Positions 1-10,220 of a stretch of DNA of 64,000 nt are shown here, one piece after another. The stretch spans positions 752,673-816,672 of the forward strand of contig NZ_JAQIOY010000002.1 of the NCBI RefSeq assembly GCF_028023555.1, given 5' to 3'. Source of the DNA: Thalassococcus_A lentus (GTDB lineage Bacteria; Pseudomonadota; Alphaproteobacteria; Rhodobacterales; Rhodobacteraceae). Position numbers and translations under genes: made by a program. The notes under the pieces are model-generated. The model had not been told where the DNA came from. It did not search any database and was given only the letters and a program-made list of their open reading frames with translations. How positions within the stretch are numbered: the stretch's first letter is position 1; every line of letters begins with the position of its first letter.

Positions 1-72
1 GCCCAGCAGATCAATACGCTGGACGACTGGATGGCCCAAAATCGGGCAGAGGCGCCCGTCGCAGCCGAATAG
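1..72 (+). CDS. C-terminal end of an unrecognised protein
   Basis: Reading frame 1 is open from the first base and ends at TAG (70-72). It gives 23 residues with an acidic, alanine-rich tail ending in PVAAE. Too little is present to assign a family. A hairpin terminator follows 13 bases later, which supports this being the true end of a rightward gene. Confidence 0.5.
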   Translation, partial: AQQINTLDDWMAQNRAEAPVAAE

Positions 73-84
73 ATCGGCACGCGC

Positions 85-107
85 CGGCCCCTGTGATCTA
101 GGGGCCG
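85..107. terminator. Hairpin between convergent genes
   Basis: A perfect 8-bp stem (CGGCCCCT, 85-92, with AGGGGCCG, 100-107) and a 7-nt loop sit between the ends of two convergent genes. There is no T-run on either side, so termination strength is uncertain. The symmetrical position suggests it serves both genes. Confidence 0.55.
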
Positions 108-132
108 ACGCCAATGATTAGGCCACGATCAC

Positions 133-1503
133 TCAGCCCAAAACCGCGCGGGTGACATCGCCCAGCTTTGAGGCGATTTCATCTGCTTCGTCGCGGGTCA
201 GACAGAACGGGGGCGCAAAGCCAAGAATGTCGCCCTGTGGCATTGCCCGCGCAATCACACCGCGCTCAAGCAGCGCAGCGGCGAGACGTGGCCCGACCTT
301 GTCAGCGGGATCAAAGAAGCCGCGTGTTTCGCGATCTTTGACAAATTCAACCGCACACAAAAGCCCTTCGCCGCGCACTTCGCCCACATGGGGATGAGAC
401 CCCAACGCATCCTGCAAGACGGCTTTTAAATACGCTCCAACATCGCGGGCATTCGCAATCAGATCCAGATCGTCGATCAGTTTAAGATTGGCCACGCCCG
501 CAGCAGCGCCGATTGGATGGGCAGAATAGGTCCAGCCATGCCCGATAGGCCCGTTTTCGTCGGTCCCTCGCTCCAGCACGGCCCAGACCTTGTCACTGAC
601 AATGCTCCCTGACAGCGGTGCGTAGGCCGAAGTCAGTCCCTTTGCGATGGTGATGATATCAGGCCGCATCCCATAGTGATCCGATCCGAACATGCTGCCC
701 AAACGGCCAAAGCCTGTCACCACTTCGTCCGCGATCAACAAGATGTCATGGCGGTCCAGCACTTCTTGAATCGCGGGCCAATAGCCATCAGGCGGCGGCA
801 CCAAGCCGCCGGTTCCCAAAGCGGGCTCGCCAATGAAGGCCGCGATGGTATCGGCCCCTTCCTTGGCGATCAGCGCTTCGAGGGCCTCAACACAATGCGC
901 GACGAACTGTGCCTCGGATTGGTCATGGTCCGCGCGGCGGTAGTAGTACGGCGCTTCTGTATGAAGAACCTGAGCCAAGGGCAGATCGAATTTCTTGTGG
1001 AACAGCTCCAGCCCCGTCAGCGACCCGGTCATCAGGCCGGACCCATGATAACCACGCCAGCGCGAGATGATCTTTTTCTTTTCCGGACGCCCGAGGATAT
1101 TTTTGAAATACCAAACCAATTTGATGTTGGTTTCATTCGCGTCCGACCCTGAAAGACCAAAGTAGACCTTGCTCATGTTCGACGGAGCGCGGTCCAGTAC
1201 CATTTTGGCGAGGGTAATTGACGCCTCTGTGCCGTGACCGACATAGGAATGATAGTAGGCCAGTTCCTTGGCCTGATCCGCGATGGCCTGCGCGATTTCA
1301 GGACGGCCATAGCCGACGTTCACACAATAGAGCCCGGCAAAGGAATCCAGCAAACGATTGCCGTCACGATCCTCGATGTGACAGCCACTGCCTCCGGTCA
1401 CGATCCGTTGCGGCAGATCTCCACGGGCAAAATCGGCCAGATGTGTGGATGGATGAAAGAAGTTTTCCCGGTCCCATTGGTCCAGTTGGTCATTTCTGAG
1501 CAT
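133..1503 (-). CDS. Class III (omega-amino acid type) aminotransferase
   Basis: This PLP-dependent class III aminotransferase (456 aa) probably moves an omega-amino group from an amine or omega-amino acid to pyruvate or a keto acid. The fold-type I signature is complete: IADEV with Asp259 for the PLP pyridine nitrogen, and the Schiff-base lysine near residue 288 in TIAKGL. The frame stays open upstream to a GTG at 1641, but the extra 46 residues are low-complexity. The family usually begins MLRNDQL, so ATG at 1503 was chosen; the Shine-Dalgarno there is only GGGGTAAG. It lies about 200 bp downstream of the PLP dehydratase on the same strand, and that gap holds no gene. The substrate is not determined; polyamine-derived amines fit the neighbours. 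Confidence 0.85.
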   Translation of the reverse strand: MLRNDQLDQWDRENFFHPSTHLADFARGDLPQRIVTGGSGCHIEDRDGNRLLDSFAGLYCVNVGYGRPEIAQAIADQAKELAYYHSYVGHGTEASITLAKMVLDRAPSNMSKVYFGLSGSDANETNIKLVWYFKNILGRPEKKKIISRWRGYHGSGLMTGSLTGLELFHKKFDLPLAQVLHTEAPYYYRRADHDQSEAQFVAHCVEALEALIAKEGADTIAAFIGEPALGTGGLVPPPDGYWPAIQEVLDRHDILLIADEVVTGFGRLGSMFGSDHYGMRPDIITIAKGLTSAYAPLSGSIVSDKVWAVLERGTDENGPIGHGWTYSAHPIGAAAGVANLKLIDDLDLIANARDVGAYLKAVLQDALGSHPHVGEVRGEGLLCAVEFVKDRETRGFFDPADKVGPRLAAALLERGVIARAMPQGDILGFAPPFCLTRDEADEIASKLGDVTRAVLG

Positions 1504-1704
1504 TGGCTTACCCCAAGCCTTGGGCGGCGCGCCGCCAGTTGCAGAATGGAGAGCCTGTCGCGCAACGGCCTTGGGTGGCCCGAACGGCAAGCTCCGCTCC
1601 GCCCCGGCAGCAGCGCGCAATGCCTTTATTGCCTGAGACACCGAAAAACTAACCCAAGAGAAAACAATGCACCAGTTTGGATTGTGTGAAAGTCTCCGGT
1701 ACCA

Positions 1705-2724
1705 TCACAGCACTCTACCGGCGCCATACCGCTTGCCCGCCAAGATCCGATCTCCGAGCTGGATATCCTGCCCCGAGATGATCTGCAGGAACTGATCCAT
1801 ATCCAGATTGCGGCCAGTGATGATTGTGGCCACCGGGCCCTTGGGTTTTCTAAGTTTTCCAGCCAGCATCGCAGCCATACCGACAACGCAGGCGCCTTCG
1901 GCCACGATGCGATCTTCGAAGAACAAGACCTGCATGGCATCGCGGATCTCTGCTTCGCTCACCAGTACCACATCGTCAAGCAGTGCATTGCAAAGCGGAA
2001 AACTGAGCTGGTTGTTCAAGCCGATGCCACCGCCCAGACTGTCTGCCAGACTGGCGACCTCTTCCACCTCGACCGGGTGACCTGCCTTGATCGAGGCATG
2101 CATGGCCGCGCCGCGATCCATCGAGATGCCGATCACTTCGACAGCGGGGTTGATCGCTTTGGCCGCAACACAAATTCCGGCAGCCAGACCGCCGCCCGAC
2201 AAAGGCACGAGGATGGTCTTGAGATCTGGCCGGGCCTCCATCATCTCAAGCCCGATGGTGCCCTGCCCCGCGATGACAAACGGATCATCAAAAGGCGAGA
2301 TTTCAACCAACCCGTCGGAATGCACCAAACGCTGGCTTTCCGCCATGGCATCGTCCTGACTGGTGCCTGTGATGGAAACCTCTGCGCCCAAGGCCTTGAT
2401 GCCATCGATCTTGGCCTTTGGCACCAGCTCCGACATGCAGATCACCGCACGCAGCCCTTTTTTGGCGGCTGCATAGGCAACCCCTCGGCCATGGTTGCCA
2501 GTCGAGCAACAGGTCACACCGCTAACGCTTTCGGGCAGGTTCATGACTGCATTGTAGGCTCCGCGCAGCTTGAACGCGCCAATCGGCTGCATGTTTTCAA
2601 GCTTCAGCAGGAAATCCTGACCACAAAGCCGACTCATGAATGGCGACGGCACCATCGGCGTTTGATCGGCAACGCCACGGATCACTTGCTGAGCCTTGGA
2701 AATATCTGCAAGTGTCACGGGCAC
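1705..2724 (-). CDS. PLP-dependent threonine/serine dehydratase family protein (EutB-like)
   Basis: A fold-type II PLP enzyme of 339 aa that eliminates water (and usually ammonia) from a hydroxy amino acid. Visible motifs are the PLP lysine in AFKLRGA (about residue 52), STGNHGRG and the phosphate-binding SGGGLAAG loop. It lacks the C-terminal ACT-like domain of biosynthetic IlvA, so it is catabolic in type. Length and pattern resemble EutB of hydroxyectoine degradation, but no ectoine hydrolase (doeA) is visible, so the symbol is withheld. The GTG at 2724 is chosen over an upstream GTG (2778) because AAGGAG lies 9 nt before it. It is divergent from the ArgE-like gene across 123 bp and precedes the aminotransferase. 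Confidence 0.8.
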   Translation of the reverse strand: MPVTLADISKAQQVIRGVADQTPMVPSPFMSRLCGQDFLLKLENMQPIGAFKLRGAYNAVMNLPESVSGVTCCSTGNHGRGVAYAAAKKGLRAVICMSELVPKAKIDGIKALGAEVSITGTSQDDAMAESQRLVHSDGLVEISPFDDPFVIAGQGTIGLEMMEARPDLKTILVPLSGGGLAAGICVAAKAINPAVEVIGISMDRGAAMHASIKAGHPVEVEEVASLADSLGGGIGLNNQLSFPLCNALLDDVVLVSEAEIRDAMQVLFFEDRIVAEGACVVGMAAMLAGKLRKPKGPVATIITGRNLDMDQFLQIISGQDIQLGDRILAGKRYGAGRVL

Positions 2725-2847
2725 GCTCTGGTCTCCTTTTGATTGGATACGCGGCGCCCGGCGCCGTATGTCTGGCACGGGGACAGCACCACAGGTTCAA
2801 CAAAGGTGTCAACGGCCCCGGTCAGACACAGCGCTAAGGAGATCGCC

Positions 2848-4002
2848 TTGGACAGGCTTGAAAACACCATCGCCCTTCTGTCCGAGTTTGTCGCGTTTCC
2901 GACGATCTCTTCTGACTCCAATCTCGACATGATTGCCCGTCTGGCCAATCTGCTGGAGCAGGCCGGCGCACGCGTCGAAACCTTCCACAATCCCGAAGGC
3001 ACCAAGGCCAATCTCTTTGCCACCATCGGTCCCGAGCGCGATGGCGGCATCGTTCTATCAGGGCATTCAGATGTGGTGCCCGTCACGGATCAGGAATGGA
3101 CCCATGATCCCTTTGCGATGGTTCGGCGCGACGAAAAACTGTTTGGGCGGGGAACCTGTGACATGAAGGGGTTCATCGCGGCGGCGGTGAGTATGGCGCC
3201 GCTTTTTGCACAGCGCGCCCGCACGCGACCGATCCATTTCGCGTTCACCTATGAAGAAGAAGTCGGCTGCATCGGCGCGCAGGCTCTGGTCGAATCCCTG
3301 AAGGCCAAGGGCATTCGCCCTGCCGTTGGCATTATTGGCGAGCCAACAGAGATGCGCATCATCGAGGGTCACAAGGGGTGCTGCGAATACACCACTCGCT
3401 TTGAAGGGCTGGCCGGGCATGGGTCCGCGCCGGATCGCGGCGTGAATGCGGTGGAATATGCCGTGCGCTATGTGGCCCGTCTGATGGAGCTGCGCGAAAC
3501 CCTGAAGACCCGCGCCCCCCACAACAGCCGGTTTGAGCCTCCCTGGACAACGATCAACACTGGCGCTGTCCATGGTGGCATTGCGCACAACGTGATTGCG
3601 GATCATGCAACGGTGGACTGGGAAATGAGGCCGGTTCAGGCATCGGACGGGCCTTTTGTGCGGCAGGACATGCAGGCCTATGTGAACGACGTGCTGCTGC
3701 CGCAAATGCGGGCCGTCTGGCCTGATGCGCGCATCGAAACGGAAACCATGGGCGAAGTGGGCGGACTGGAGCCCACCGAAACAAACGAAGCCAAGCGTAT
3801 CGTCGCCGAGCTGACGGGTGCCAATGATTCAGATGTGGTCGCCTTTGGCACCGAGGCGGGGATCTTTCAGTCCATGGGCATGGATGTTGTGGTATGCGGC
3901 CCCGGTTCTATCGATCAGGCGCATAAGGCGGATGAATTTATCGAAATCAGCCAGCTTTCTCGCTGCCTCGACATGCTGGAACGGCTGGCCGGCAAGCTAT
4001 AG
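2848..4002 (+). CDS. argE: ArgE-type N-acetylornithine deacetylase (M20 family)
   Basis: A cytoplasmic dinuclear-zinc M20 amidohydrolase (384 aa) removing acetyl groups from N-acetylornithine or a similar N-acetyl diamino acid. Metal and catalytic residues are in place: His73 and Asp75 in SGHSDVV, Asp105 in GTCDMKG, the EEE at 136-138, GEPTE, and the last ligand in DQAHKADEF near the C-terminus. The start is a TTG at 2848, decided by AAGGAG six bases upstream; the longer open frame from 2743 would run into the divergent promoter region. Many Rhodobacterales make arginine with bifunctional ArgJ, so this copy may be catabolic. The deacetylase-like gene follows 80 bp downstream. Confidence 0.85.
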   Translation: MDRLENTIALLSEFVAFPTISSDSNLDMIARLANLLEQAGARVETFHNPEGTKANLFATIGPERDGGIVLSGHSDVVPVTDQEWTHDPFAMVRRDEKLFGRGTCDMKGFIAAAVSMAPLFAQRARTRPIHFAFTYEEEVGCIGAQALVESLKAKGIRPAVGIIGEPTEMRIIEGHKGCCEYTTRFEGLAGHGSAPDRGVNAVEYAVRYVARLMELRETLKTRAPHNSRFEPPWTTINTGAVHGGIAHNVIADHATVDWEMRPVQASDGPFVRQDMQAYVNDVLLPQMRAVWPDARIETETMGEVGGLEPTETNEAKRIVAELTGANDSDVVAFGTEAGIFQSMGMDVVVCGPGSIDQAHKADEFIEISQLSRCLDMLERLAGKL

Positions 4003-4081
4003 TTCGTTTGACCTCGGGCGGGCGGTTGCGCGATGCTGACCGCGCAGCGCCCCTACGGCGTCACCCAAAACGGAGCCCACC

Positions 4082-5101
4082 ATGAAGGCCTTTTTCGATC
4101 CGCGCCAAAAATCCCATGACCCGCAACACTTCATGGCGCGCGGACAACGGCTGCCCAGCCCAGAGGCGCCGAAACGGGCTGACATTCTTTTGCGCGGCGC
4201 ACAGGCTGCGGGGTGCCACGTCGAAACCCCGCCTGACCACGGCCAAGCGCCCATCAGCGCCATTCACAGCGCCGAATACCTGTCTTTTTTACAAACCATT
4301 CATGCCCGCTGGAGAGCGATGCCCGGCGCCGGTGACGAGGTTATCCCGAACGTCCACCCTGCCAATCGCACCGACAGCTATCCCAGTTCGCCGATTGGGC
4401 TGGCGGGTTATCATCAGGCAGACACCGCATGCCCGATCTCGGCTGAGACATGGCACGCGGCCTACTGGTCGGCTCAAACAGCGCTGAGCGCCTCTGAAGC
4501 GGCGTTGAACGATGGCGTGGCCTATGCGCTGTGCAGGCCACCGGGCCATCACGCCTTTGGCGATCTGGCAGGCGGCTTTTGTTTTCTCAACAACGCGGCC
4601 ATCGCAGCCGAACACCTGCGGTGCAAGGGGCTGCGCCCTGCAATTCTGGACGTTGATGTGCACCATGGGAATGGCACGCAAGGGATTTTCTATGAACGCA
4701 GCGATGTGTTGACCGTCTCGATCCACGCCAATCCAGAGGCGTTTTATCCCTTCTACTGGGGCCACGGGTCGGAACGCGGCAAAGGCGCGGGCCTTGGTTC
4801 AAATCTGAACCTGCCCTTGGCGCTCGGAACGGGCAACGACGGTTTCATCGCCGCGCTTGAAACAGCGCTGGACCGGATCACCTGCTTTGCTGCCGATGTG
4901 ATCGTCGTGGCGCTTGGACTGGATGCGCATGAATCCGATCCGTTTCAGGGCCTGACGGTGACAACCGAAGGGTTCGGTGCCATTGCCGCTGCCATAAAGG
5001 CCGCCGGAAAACCCACCGTGCTGGTGCAGGAAGGTGGCTATGTCTCGGACGATCTGGGTGCCAACCTGACCCGGTTTCTTGACGGCTATCTGGGCCGCTG
5101 A
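4082..5101 (+). CDS. Histone deacetylase-superfamily amidohydrolase (acetylpolyamine amidohydrolase-like)
   Basis: A class II histone-deacetylase-like zinc amidohydrolase of 339 aa. In bacteria these enzymes commonly deacetylate acetylputrescine, acetylcadaverine or similar amides. The catalytic histidine pair is in RPPGHH (about 156-157). The metal site is built by DVDVHHGNGTQ (Asp192, His194) and a later aspartate in LGLDAHESDP. The LVQEGGY active-site glycine/tyrosine motif is near the C-terminus. It starts at ATG 4082 just behind the ArgE-like gene on the same strand. Together with the two PLP enzymes across the divergent promoter it suggests use of an acetylated diamine or amino acid. 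The precise substrate is unknown. Confidence 0.85.
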   Translation: MKAFFDPRQKSHDPQHFMARGQRLPSPEAPKRADILLRGAQAAGCHVETPPDHGQAPISAIHSAEYLSFLQTIHARWRAMPGAGDEVIPNVHPANRTDSYPSSPIGLAGYHQADTACPISAETWHAAYWSAQTALSASEAALNDGVAYALCRPPGHHAFGDLAGGFCFLNNAAIAAEHLRCKGLRPAILDVDVHHGNGTQGIFYERSDVLTVSIHANPEAFYPFYWGHGSERGKGAGLGSNLNLPLALGTGNDGFIAALETALDRITCFAADVIVVALGLDAHESDPFQGLTVTTEGFGAIAAAIKAAGKPTVLVQEGGYVSDDLGANLTRFLDGYLGR

Positions 5102-5129
5102 CCTTCCCTGACGCGGCCCAGTCAAAATA

Positions 5130-5157
5130 AAACACGCGCCCCAAAGGACGCGTGTTT
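5130..5157. terminator. Bidirectional intrinsic terminator
   Basis: A 9-bp stem AAACACGCG (5130-5138) with CGCGTGTTT (5149-5157) separates the convergent deacetylase and TRAP permease genes. Read leftward it is followed by TTTTATTTT, and rightward by CTTTG. It should stop transcription in both directions, best for the leftward TRAP operon. Confidence 0.8.
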
Positions 5158-5179
5158 CTTTGTCAAAGCTCAGTCGGGA

Positions 5180-6625
5180 TCAGTTGCCGTAGGCGTAGGA
5201 CGGCAACCAAGTCACCAATGCCGGATAGGCAAAGACAATCACCAGACCAAGCAGCTGAACCAGAACGAACGGGATCACGCCGCGATAGATGTGCGCCAAC
5301 GAGATCTCGGGCGGACAGACCCCCTTGAGATAAAACAGCGCAAAACCGACAGGCGGTGTCAGGAACGAAGTTTGCAACGTGACCGCCACTAGGATCGCGA
5401 ACCAAACCACCGACGGGTCATTGACCACTCCGAAACCATTGATCGCGAGATCAAGCGAAAGGATCACCGGCAGCATCAGCGGCATGATGATGATCGTGAT
5501 TTCGATCCAATCCAGCAAGAATCCCAGCAGGAATACGATGAACAGGATAAAGCCCACGGTCATGTAGGGATCACCGTCAAAGGCATTCAGAACCAAGTGC
5601 TCGATGATTTCATCGCCGCCGTAACGGCGCAGAACAAAGGCAAAGAAGTTTGCCGCAAGGAAGATACCAACGATATAACCAGCGGTGTTCAAGGTTGACC
5701 GGCTGACATCCGCCATGACGCGCATATTAAGCTTGCCATTAAACAGCGCCAGCAAGGTTGCGCCCAAGGCACCGAGACCCGAAGCTTCGGTCGGGGTTGC
5801 GATACCGGCAAAGATCGAGCCAAGAACCAGCAGGATCAACAGCATCGGCGGCACGACGGCCAAGAGCACTTCCTTGATGACAGGCCAGCCCACCTCGTCC
5901 GCCTTTTCGGGCGCGGGCATCGCACTGGGGTTCAGAAACCCGTAGATGACGATGAAGACGATATAGAGCGCGCCCAGCAAGAGGCCGGGGAACAACGCGC
6001 CCATGAACAGATCACCCAGACTGATGGCAAGCTGATCGGACATGATCACCAACATGATCGACGGTGGGATCAGAATACCCAAGGTGCCCGCCGATGCGAT
6101 GGTGCCTGTCGCAATCGGTTTGGAATAGTTCTGGCTCATCATTTGGGGCAATGCCATGACCCCTAGCAGGGTCACCGACGCGCCAATCACCCCTGTTGAT
6201 GCCGCAAGGATGATACCGATCAGCAGAACTGTCAGGGACAAGCCACCACGCAGACCGCCGAACAGCTTTTGCATAGACTGCATCATGCGCTGTGCCACGC
6301 CGGACTGATCCAACATGAGGCCCATGAAAATAAACATCGGCAAGGCTACGAGAACCGGGTTTTTGACAATCGATCCGAACAGACGCCCGGACAGTGCCTG
6401 CAATTTCTGATAGGCTATGCCGGTGCGATCAAACTCGATGATGTCGCGGAAGGTGCCCCGGAAAGGATCTAGGAAGAATTCCGCGATCAGGACAAAGATC
6501 AGCGAAATCCCGACCAGAGCCATAGCCACGGGGATGCCGCGAAACAGCATGAAGATGAAACCACCGAACATGAAAAGAACAGCAATTTCGTTCAGGGTCA
6601 GGAACTGACCAAGAAAACTCAGCAT
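5180..6625 (-). CDS. dctM: TRAP transporter large permease (DctM)
   Basis: The large membrane subunit (481 aa) of a tripartite ATP-independent periplasmic transporter, forming the sodium-driven path in the inner membrane. The translation is almost wholly hydrophobic with about a dozen membrane segments. It has family features such as the glycine-rich IPPSIMLVI stretch and the TPPVGFALFYLKG motif near the end. Length is at the long end for DctM, as in the subgroup often annotated mannitol/chloroaromatic transport. Its ATG overlaps the dctQ stop by one base (TGATG), so translation is coupled. It is last in a dctP-dctQ-dctM operon. The substrate cannot be read from the sequence. Confidence 0.9.
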   Translation of the reverse strand: MLSFLGQFLTLNEIAVLFMFGGFIFMLFRGIPVAMALVGISLIFVLIAEFFLDPFRGTFRDIIEFDRTGIAYQKLQALSGRLFGSIVKNPVLVALPMFIFMGLMLDQSGVAQRMMQSMQKLFGGLRGGLSLTVLLIGIILAASTGVIGASVTLLGVMALPQMMSQNYSKPIATGTIASAGTLGILIPPSIMLVIMSDQLAISLGDLFMGALFPGLLLGALYIVFIVIYGFLNPSAMPAPEKADEVGWPVIKEVLLAVVPPMLLILLVLGSIFAGIATPTEASGLGALGATLLALFNGKLNMRVMADVSRSTLNTAGYIVGIFLAANFFAFVLRRYGGDEIIEHLVLNAFDGDPYMTVGFILFIVFLLGFLLDWIEITIIIMPLMLPVILSLDLAINGFGVVNDPSVVWFAILVAVTLQTSFLTPPVGFALFYLKGVCPPEISLAHIYRGVIPFVLVQLLGLVIVFAYPALVTWLPSYAYGN

Positions 6626-7458
6626 CAGCGTGCCCTCCGCGCGTCACGCAGGATGGCAGCGCCAATCAGCATGAGTGTCAGCCCCAAAGAGATGACGATT
6701 GTGTATTTGATATCCCAAGGACCAGCCTCGAATTCGTCAAAGATTGGCTTGCGCGAAATCGTGCGGGGGATTTGCCCTTCGGGCAATGTCAGCCAGTGAT
6801 AGCTGTACAGCACGTAGTAAAGGATCAGGTTTACGACGAACATTGTCGATGGGAATGCCCAGAGCAGTTTGCGGCCCAGCGTCGGTTCGGTCAGAACCTT
6901 CATCCGGCGCAGGTACATCGACCACAGCGCCACCGCCATCAGCACAAAGGACAGATTGAGCAGGATTTTCAGGATCCAGAGATTATGCAGGCCGTTGGGA
7001 CTGTCTGAACCTTCGTCGGCCATGACCGAGGCGATTGCATAGCCAAAGGTCACGTCCCAGCTGAGAATGACAAAAGGCAAAAAACACCAGACCAGCGCAA
7101 AGATATCGATCCGCGCTTTGCGCTTGGGATCGTAGTTGTCATAGAAAATATCGACGCGCACATGGCTGTTGGTGGTCACCGCATAGGCCACGCCTATCAG
7201 AACCGCTGCACCGTACAGCCACCACTGGAAGTCATCCAACCATGCCTGATTGTGCCCAGCCTGCCGCAAGATGACCTGCGCACAGATAGCGATCATGAGG
7301 ATCGGAAAGATCCAGGCAAAGATGTTGGAAATGCCAACAACCAGGCGGTCGCCCTTGTTGTGCTCGGCCCGGTCAATTTCGCCCGGGTCGTAAATCGCCA
7401 CAGGCATTTCTGCCACCTGCGGATCGGTGCCATCCTGCATGATGTCAGCCCCCGTCAA
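6625..7458 (-). CDS. dctQ: TRAP transporter small permease (DctQ)
   Basis: The small membrane subunit (277 aa) of the same TRAP transporter. It has four main membrane spans and an unusually long hydrophilic N-terminal tail before the first span at roughly residues 45-65, plus a long extra-membrane loop before the last span. This size matches the large-subunit subgroup seen in its partner. It lies 79 bp downstream of the binding-protein gene, the gap being filled by a strong hairpin, and its stop overlaps the dctM start. Function is inferred from family and operon position. Confidence 0.85.
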   Translation of the reverse strand: MTGADIMQDGTDPQVAEMPVAIYDPGEIDRAEHNKGDRLVVGISNIFAWIFPILMIAICAQVILRQAGHNQAWLDDFQWWLYGAAVLIGVAYAVTTNSHVRVDIFYDNYDPKRKARIDIFALVWCFLPFVILSWDVTFGYAIASVMADEGSDSPNGLHNLWILKILLNLSFVLMAVALWSMYLRRMKVLTEPTLGRKLLWAFPSTMFVVNLILYYVLYSYHWLTLPEGQIPRTISRKPIFDEFEAGPWDIKYTIVISLGLTLMLIGAAILRDARRAR

Positions 7459-7492
7459 TTATTTTGGGTGTTTCGCGCCATAGTGCGCAGAT

Positions 7493-7514
7493 GGGCAGGC
7501 CAAGCGGCCTGCCC
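7493..7514 (-). other. Intercistronic hairpin after dctP
   Basis: A perfect 9-bp stem GGGCAGGCC (7493-7501) with GGCCTGCCC (7506-7514) and a 4-nt loop lies between the binding-protein and permease genes. There is no T-run on the leftward side, so it more likely stabilises the dctP message 3' end or partly terminates than ends the operon. Confidence 0.65.
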
Positions 7515-7537
7515 AAATGGTGTCACGAGTACCGCAA

Positions 7538-8581
<1,044 letters not shown>

Positions 8582-8765
8582 TGATGATCTCCTCCCTGAG
8601 ATGCGTATTTACTCGCCGTTTTCCTCTGGCGGGCGGCGTGCATTCGGAACGTTGCCCGTTTGCCAGCGGCAGGTCAACCGCGAGTTGGTAACAAAACTAG
8701 ACCAAAAACCCGCATGTCAAGAATTAGATGTGTTCTTTTCAGGCAATCAGCGCGATCGACCAGCC

Positions 8766-8777
8766 GTTAGCGCTAAA
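8766..8777. promoter_or_regulatory. Candidate LacI-type operator, copy 1
   Basis: GTTAGCGCTAAA contains the perfect palindrome TTAGCGCTAA (8767-8776) with the CG centre typical of LacI/GalR-family operators. It overlaps the stop codon of the upstream aminotransferase and lies 186 bp before dctP. The same 12 bases recur at 13758-13769. No LacI-family gene is present in the window, so the regulator would be encoded elsewhere. Confidence 0.6.
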
Positions 8778-10110
8778 GCGATTCTACCTGTTCCAGCACC
8801 GTGGTCACCGCCCGCGCCAAGCTGTCCATCGCCCCTGCCAATTCGTCATCCGAAGCAACAAAGGGCGGCGCGAGCAGGACATGGTCACCGGATTTCCCGT
8901 CACGTGTGCCGGGCATTGGATAGCATACCAACCCCTCGGCAAAGGCCGCCTTTTTCAATTTGCCCGCGAGACCCAGCCGCGCATCGAACGGTGTTTTGCT
9001 GTCCCGGTCGGCAACAAATTCGATCCCCCAGAAAAACCCGCGGCCGCGAATGTCGCCAACATGTGGGTTCTGGCCGAAGCGGGCATGCAGCATGCCTGCG
9101 AAATCCGCGCTGCGTTCAGCCACCCGCGCAGGCAGGTCGTTGTCGAGCAACTCGCGCACCACGGCCAGCGCCGCAGCCGCTGCCACCGGATGACCCAGAT
9201 AGGTGTGCCCATGCTGGAAGAACCCCGAGCCATCGCGAATGGCGTCGTAGATTTTTCTTGAGCTCAGCATGGCCCCAATCGGCTGATAGCCCGCGCCCAG
9301 CCCCTTGGCGATACACAGGATATCCGGCGCAACCTGATCGGCATTGCAGGCAAACAGATGCCCGGTGCGACCCATGCCACACATGACTTCGTCGAGGATC
9401 AGCAAGACACCGTAGCGGTCGCAGATTTCGCGAATGCGCTTGAAATACCCGGCAACAGCGGGCACCGCGCCCAAGGTGGCCCCCACCACAGGCTCGGCCA
9501 TAAAGGCCATGACCGTGTCAGGCCCCAATCGCAGGATTTCCTGCTCCAGTTCATCCGCGACCCGTGCGCCATAGGCTTCAACCGTTTCATCGGGCTGGCG
9601 TTCGGCATATTCGTAGCAAGGCGAAATATGGCTGACATCCACCAGCAGGGGCGAAAACTGTTCCCGGCGCCATTCGTTTCCGCCGGCGGCCAACGCTCCG
9701 AGAGTGTTGCCATGATAGCTCTGGCGGCGCGCGATCAGGTGGCGGCGCTGCGGCTGGCCAACTTCCACGTAATATTGCCGCGCCAGTTTGATTGCGCTTT
9801 CGACCGCTTCGGACCCACCTGAAACAAAATAGACCCGGTCCAGATCGCCCGGGGCGTTCGCAATCAGCAAATCAGCCAGTTCCTCGGCCGGGTCCGACGT
9901 GAAAAAGCCGGTGTGGGCAAAGGCCAGTCGGTCAACCTGATCCTTGATTGCAGAAGCCACACGGGCGTTCGAATGCCCAAGACAGGATACCGCCGCCCCA
10001 CCTGAGCCATCGAAATACCGCTTGCCTTGTGCGTCCACCAAAAAACAGCCATCGCCGCGCACGGCGGTTGGCAAATCACTGTGGCAATGGCGGGGAAATA
10101 CGTGGCTCAT
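8773..10110 (-). CDS. Class III aminotransferase
   Basis: A second PLP-dependent class III aminotransferase, 445 aa, only distantly like the first. Motifs: SGGSEAVESAIKLAR near 97-111, SYHGNT for the PLP phosphate, LILDEV (Asp240) and the Schiff-base lysine near 269 in CIAKGLGAGYQP. ATG 10110 is chosen because GGAG lies seven bases before it; the upstream frame to 10224 has no such signal. It is third in a leftward dehydratase, sulfatase, aminotransferase series with gaps of 45 and 110 bp, and a palindromic operator overlaps its stop codon. It would deaminate or aminate an intermediate of that pathway; the substrate is not known. Confidence 0.85.
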   Translation of the reverse strand: MSHVFPRHCHSDLPTAVRGDGCFLVDAQGKRYFDGSGGAAVSCLGHSNARVASAIKDQVDRLAFAHTGFFTSDPAEELADLLIANAPGDLDRVYFVSGGSEAVESAIKLARQYYVEVGQPQRRHLIARRQSYHGNTLGALAAGGNEWRREQFSPLLVDVSHISPCYEYAERQPDETVEAYGARVADELEQEILRLGPDTVMAFMAEPVVGATLGAVPAVAGYFKRIREICDRYGVLLILDEVMCGMGRTGHLFACNADQVAPDILCIAKGLGAGYQPIGAMLSSRKIYDAIRDGSGFFQHGHTYLGHPVAAAAALAVVRELLDNDLPARVAERSADFAGMLHARFGQNPHVGDIRGRGFFWGIEFVADRDSKTPFDARLGLAGKLKKAAFAEGLVCYPMPGTRDGKSGDHVLLAPPFVASDDELAGAMDSLARAVTTVLEQVESL

Positions 10111-10220
10111 GTCTGTCTCCAAAGACGAATCTGCGACAAGCGGACAGTGCCAGTCTATGTGCAGGACGCCGAATGGATGCAAAGAGTTTTGCCCATCCCA
10201 AATTAAAAAACCGTGCCGGG

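Noticed and set aside
1504..1641. Extended N-terminus of the first aminotransferase from GTG 1641
   Set aside because: The 46 extra residues are low-complexity, no ribosome site precedes the GTG, and the family starts at MLRNDQL.
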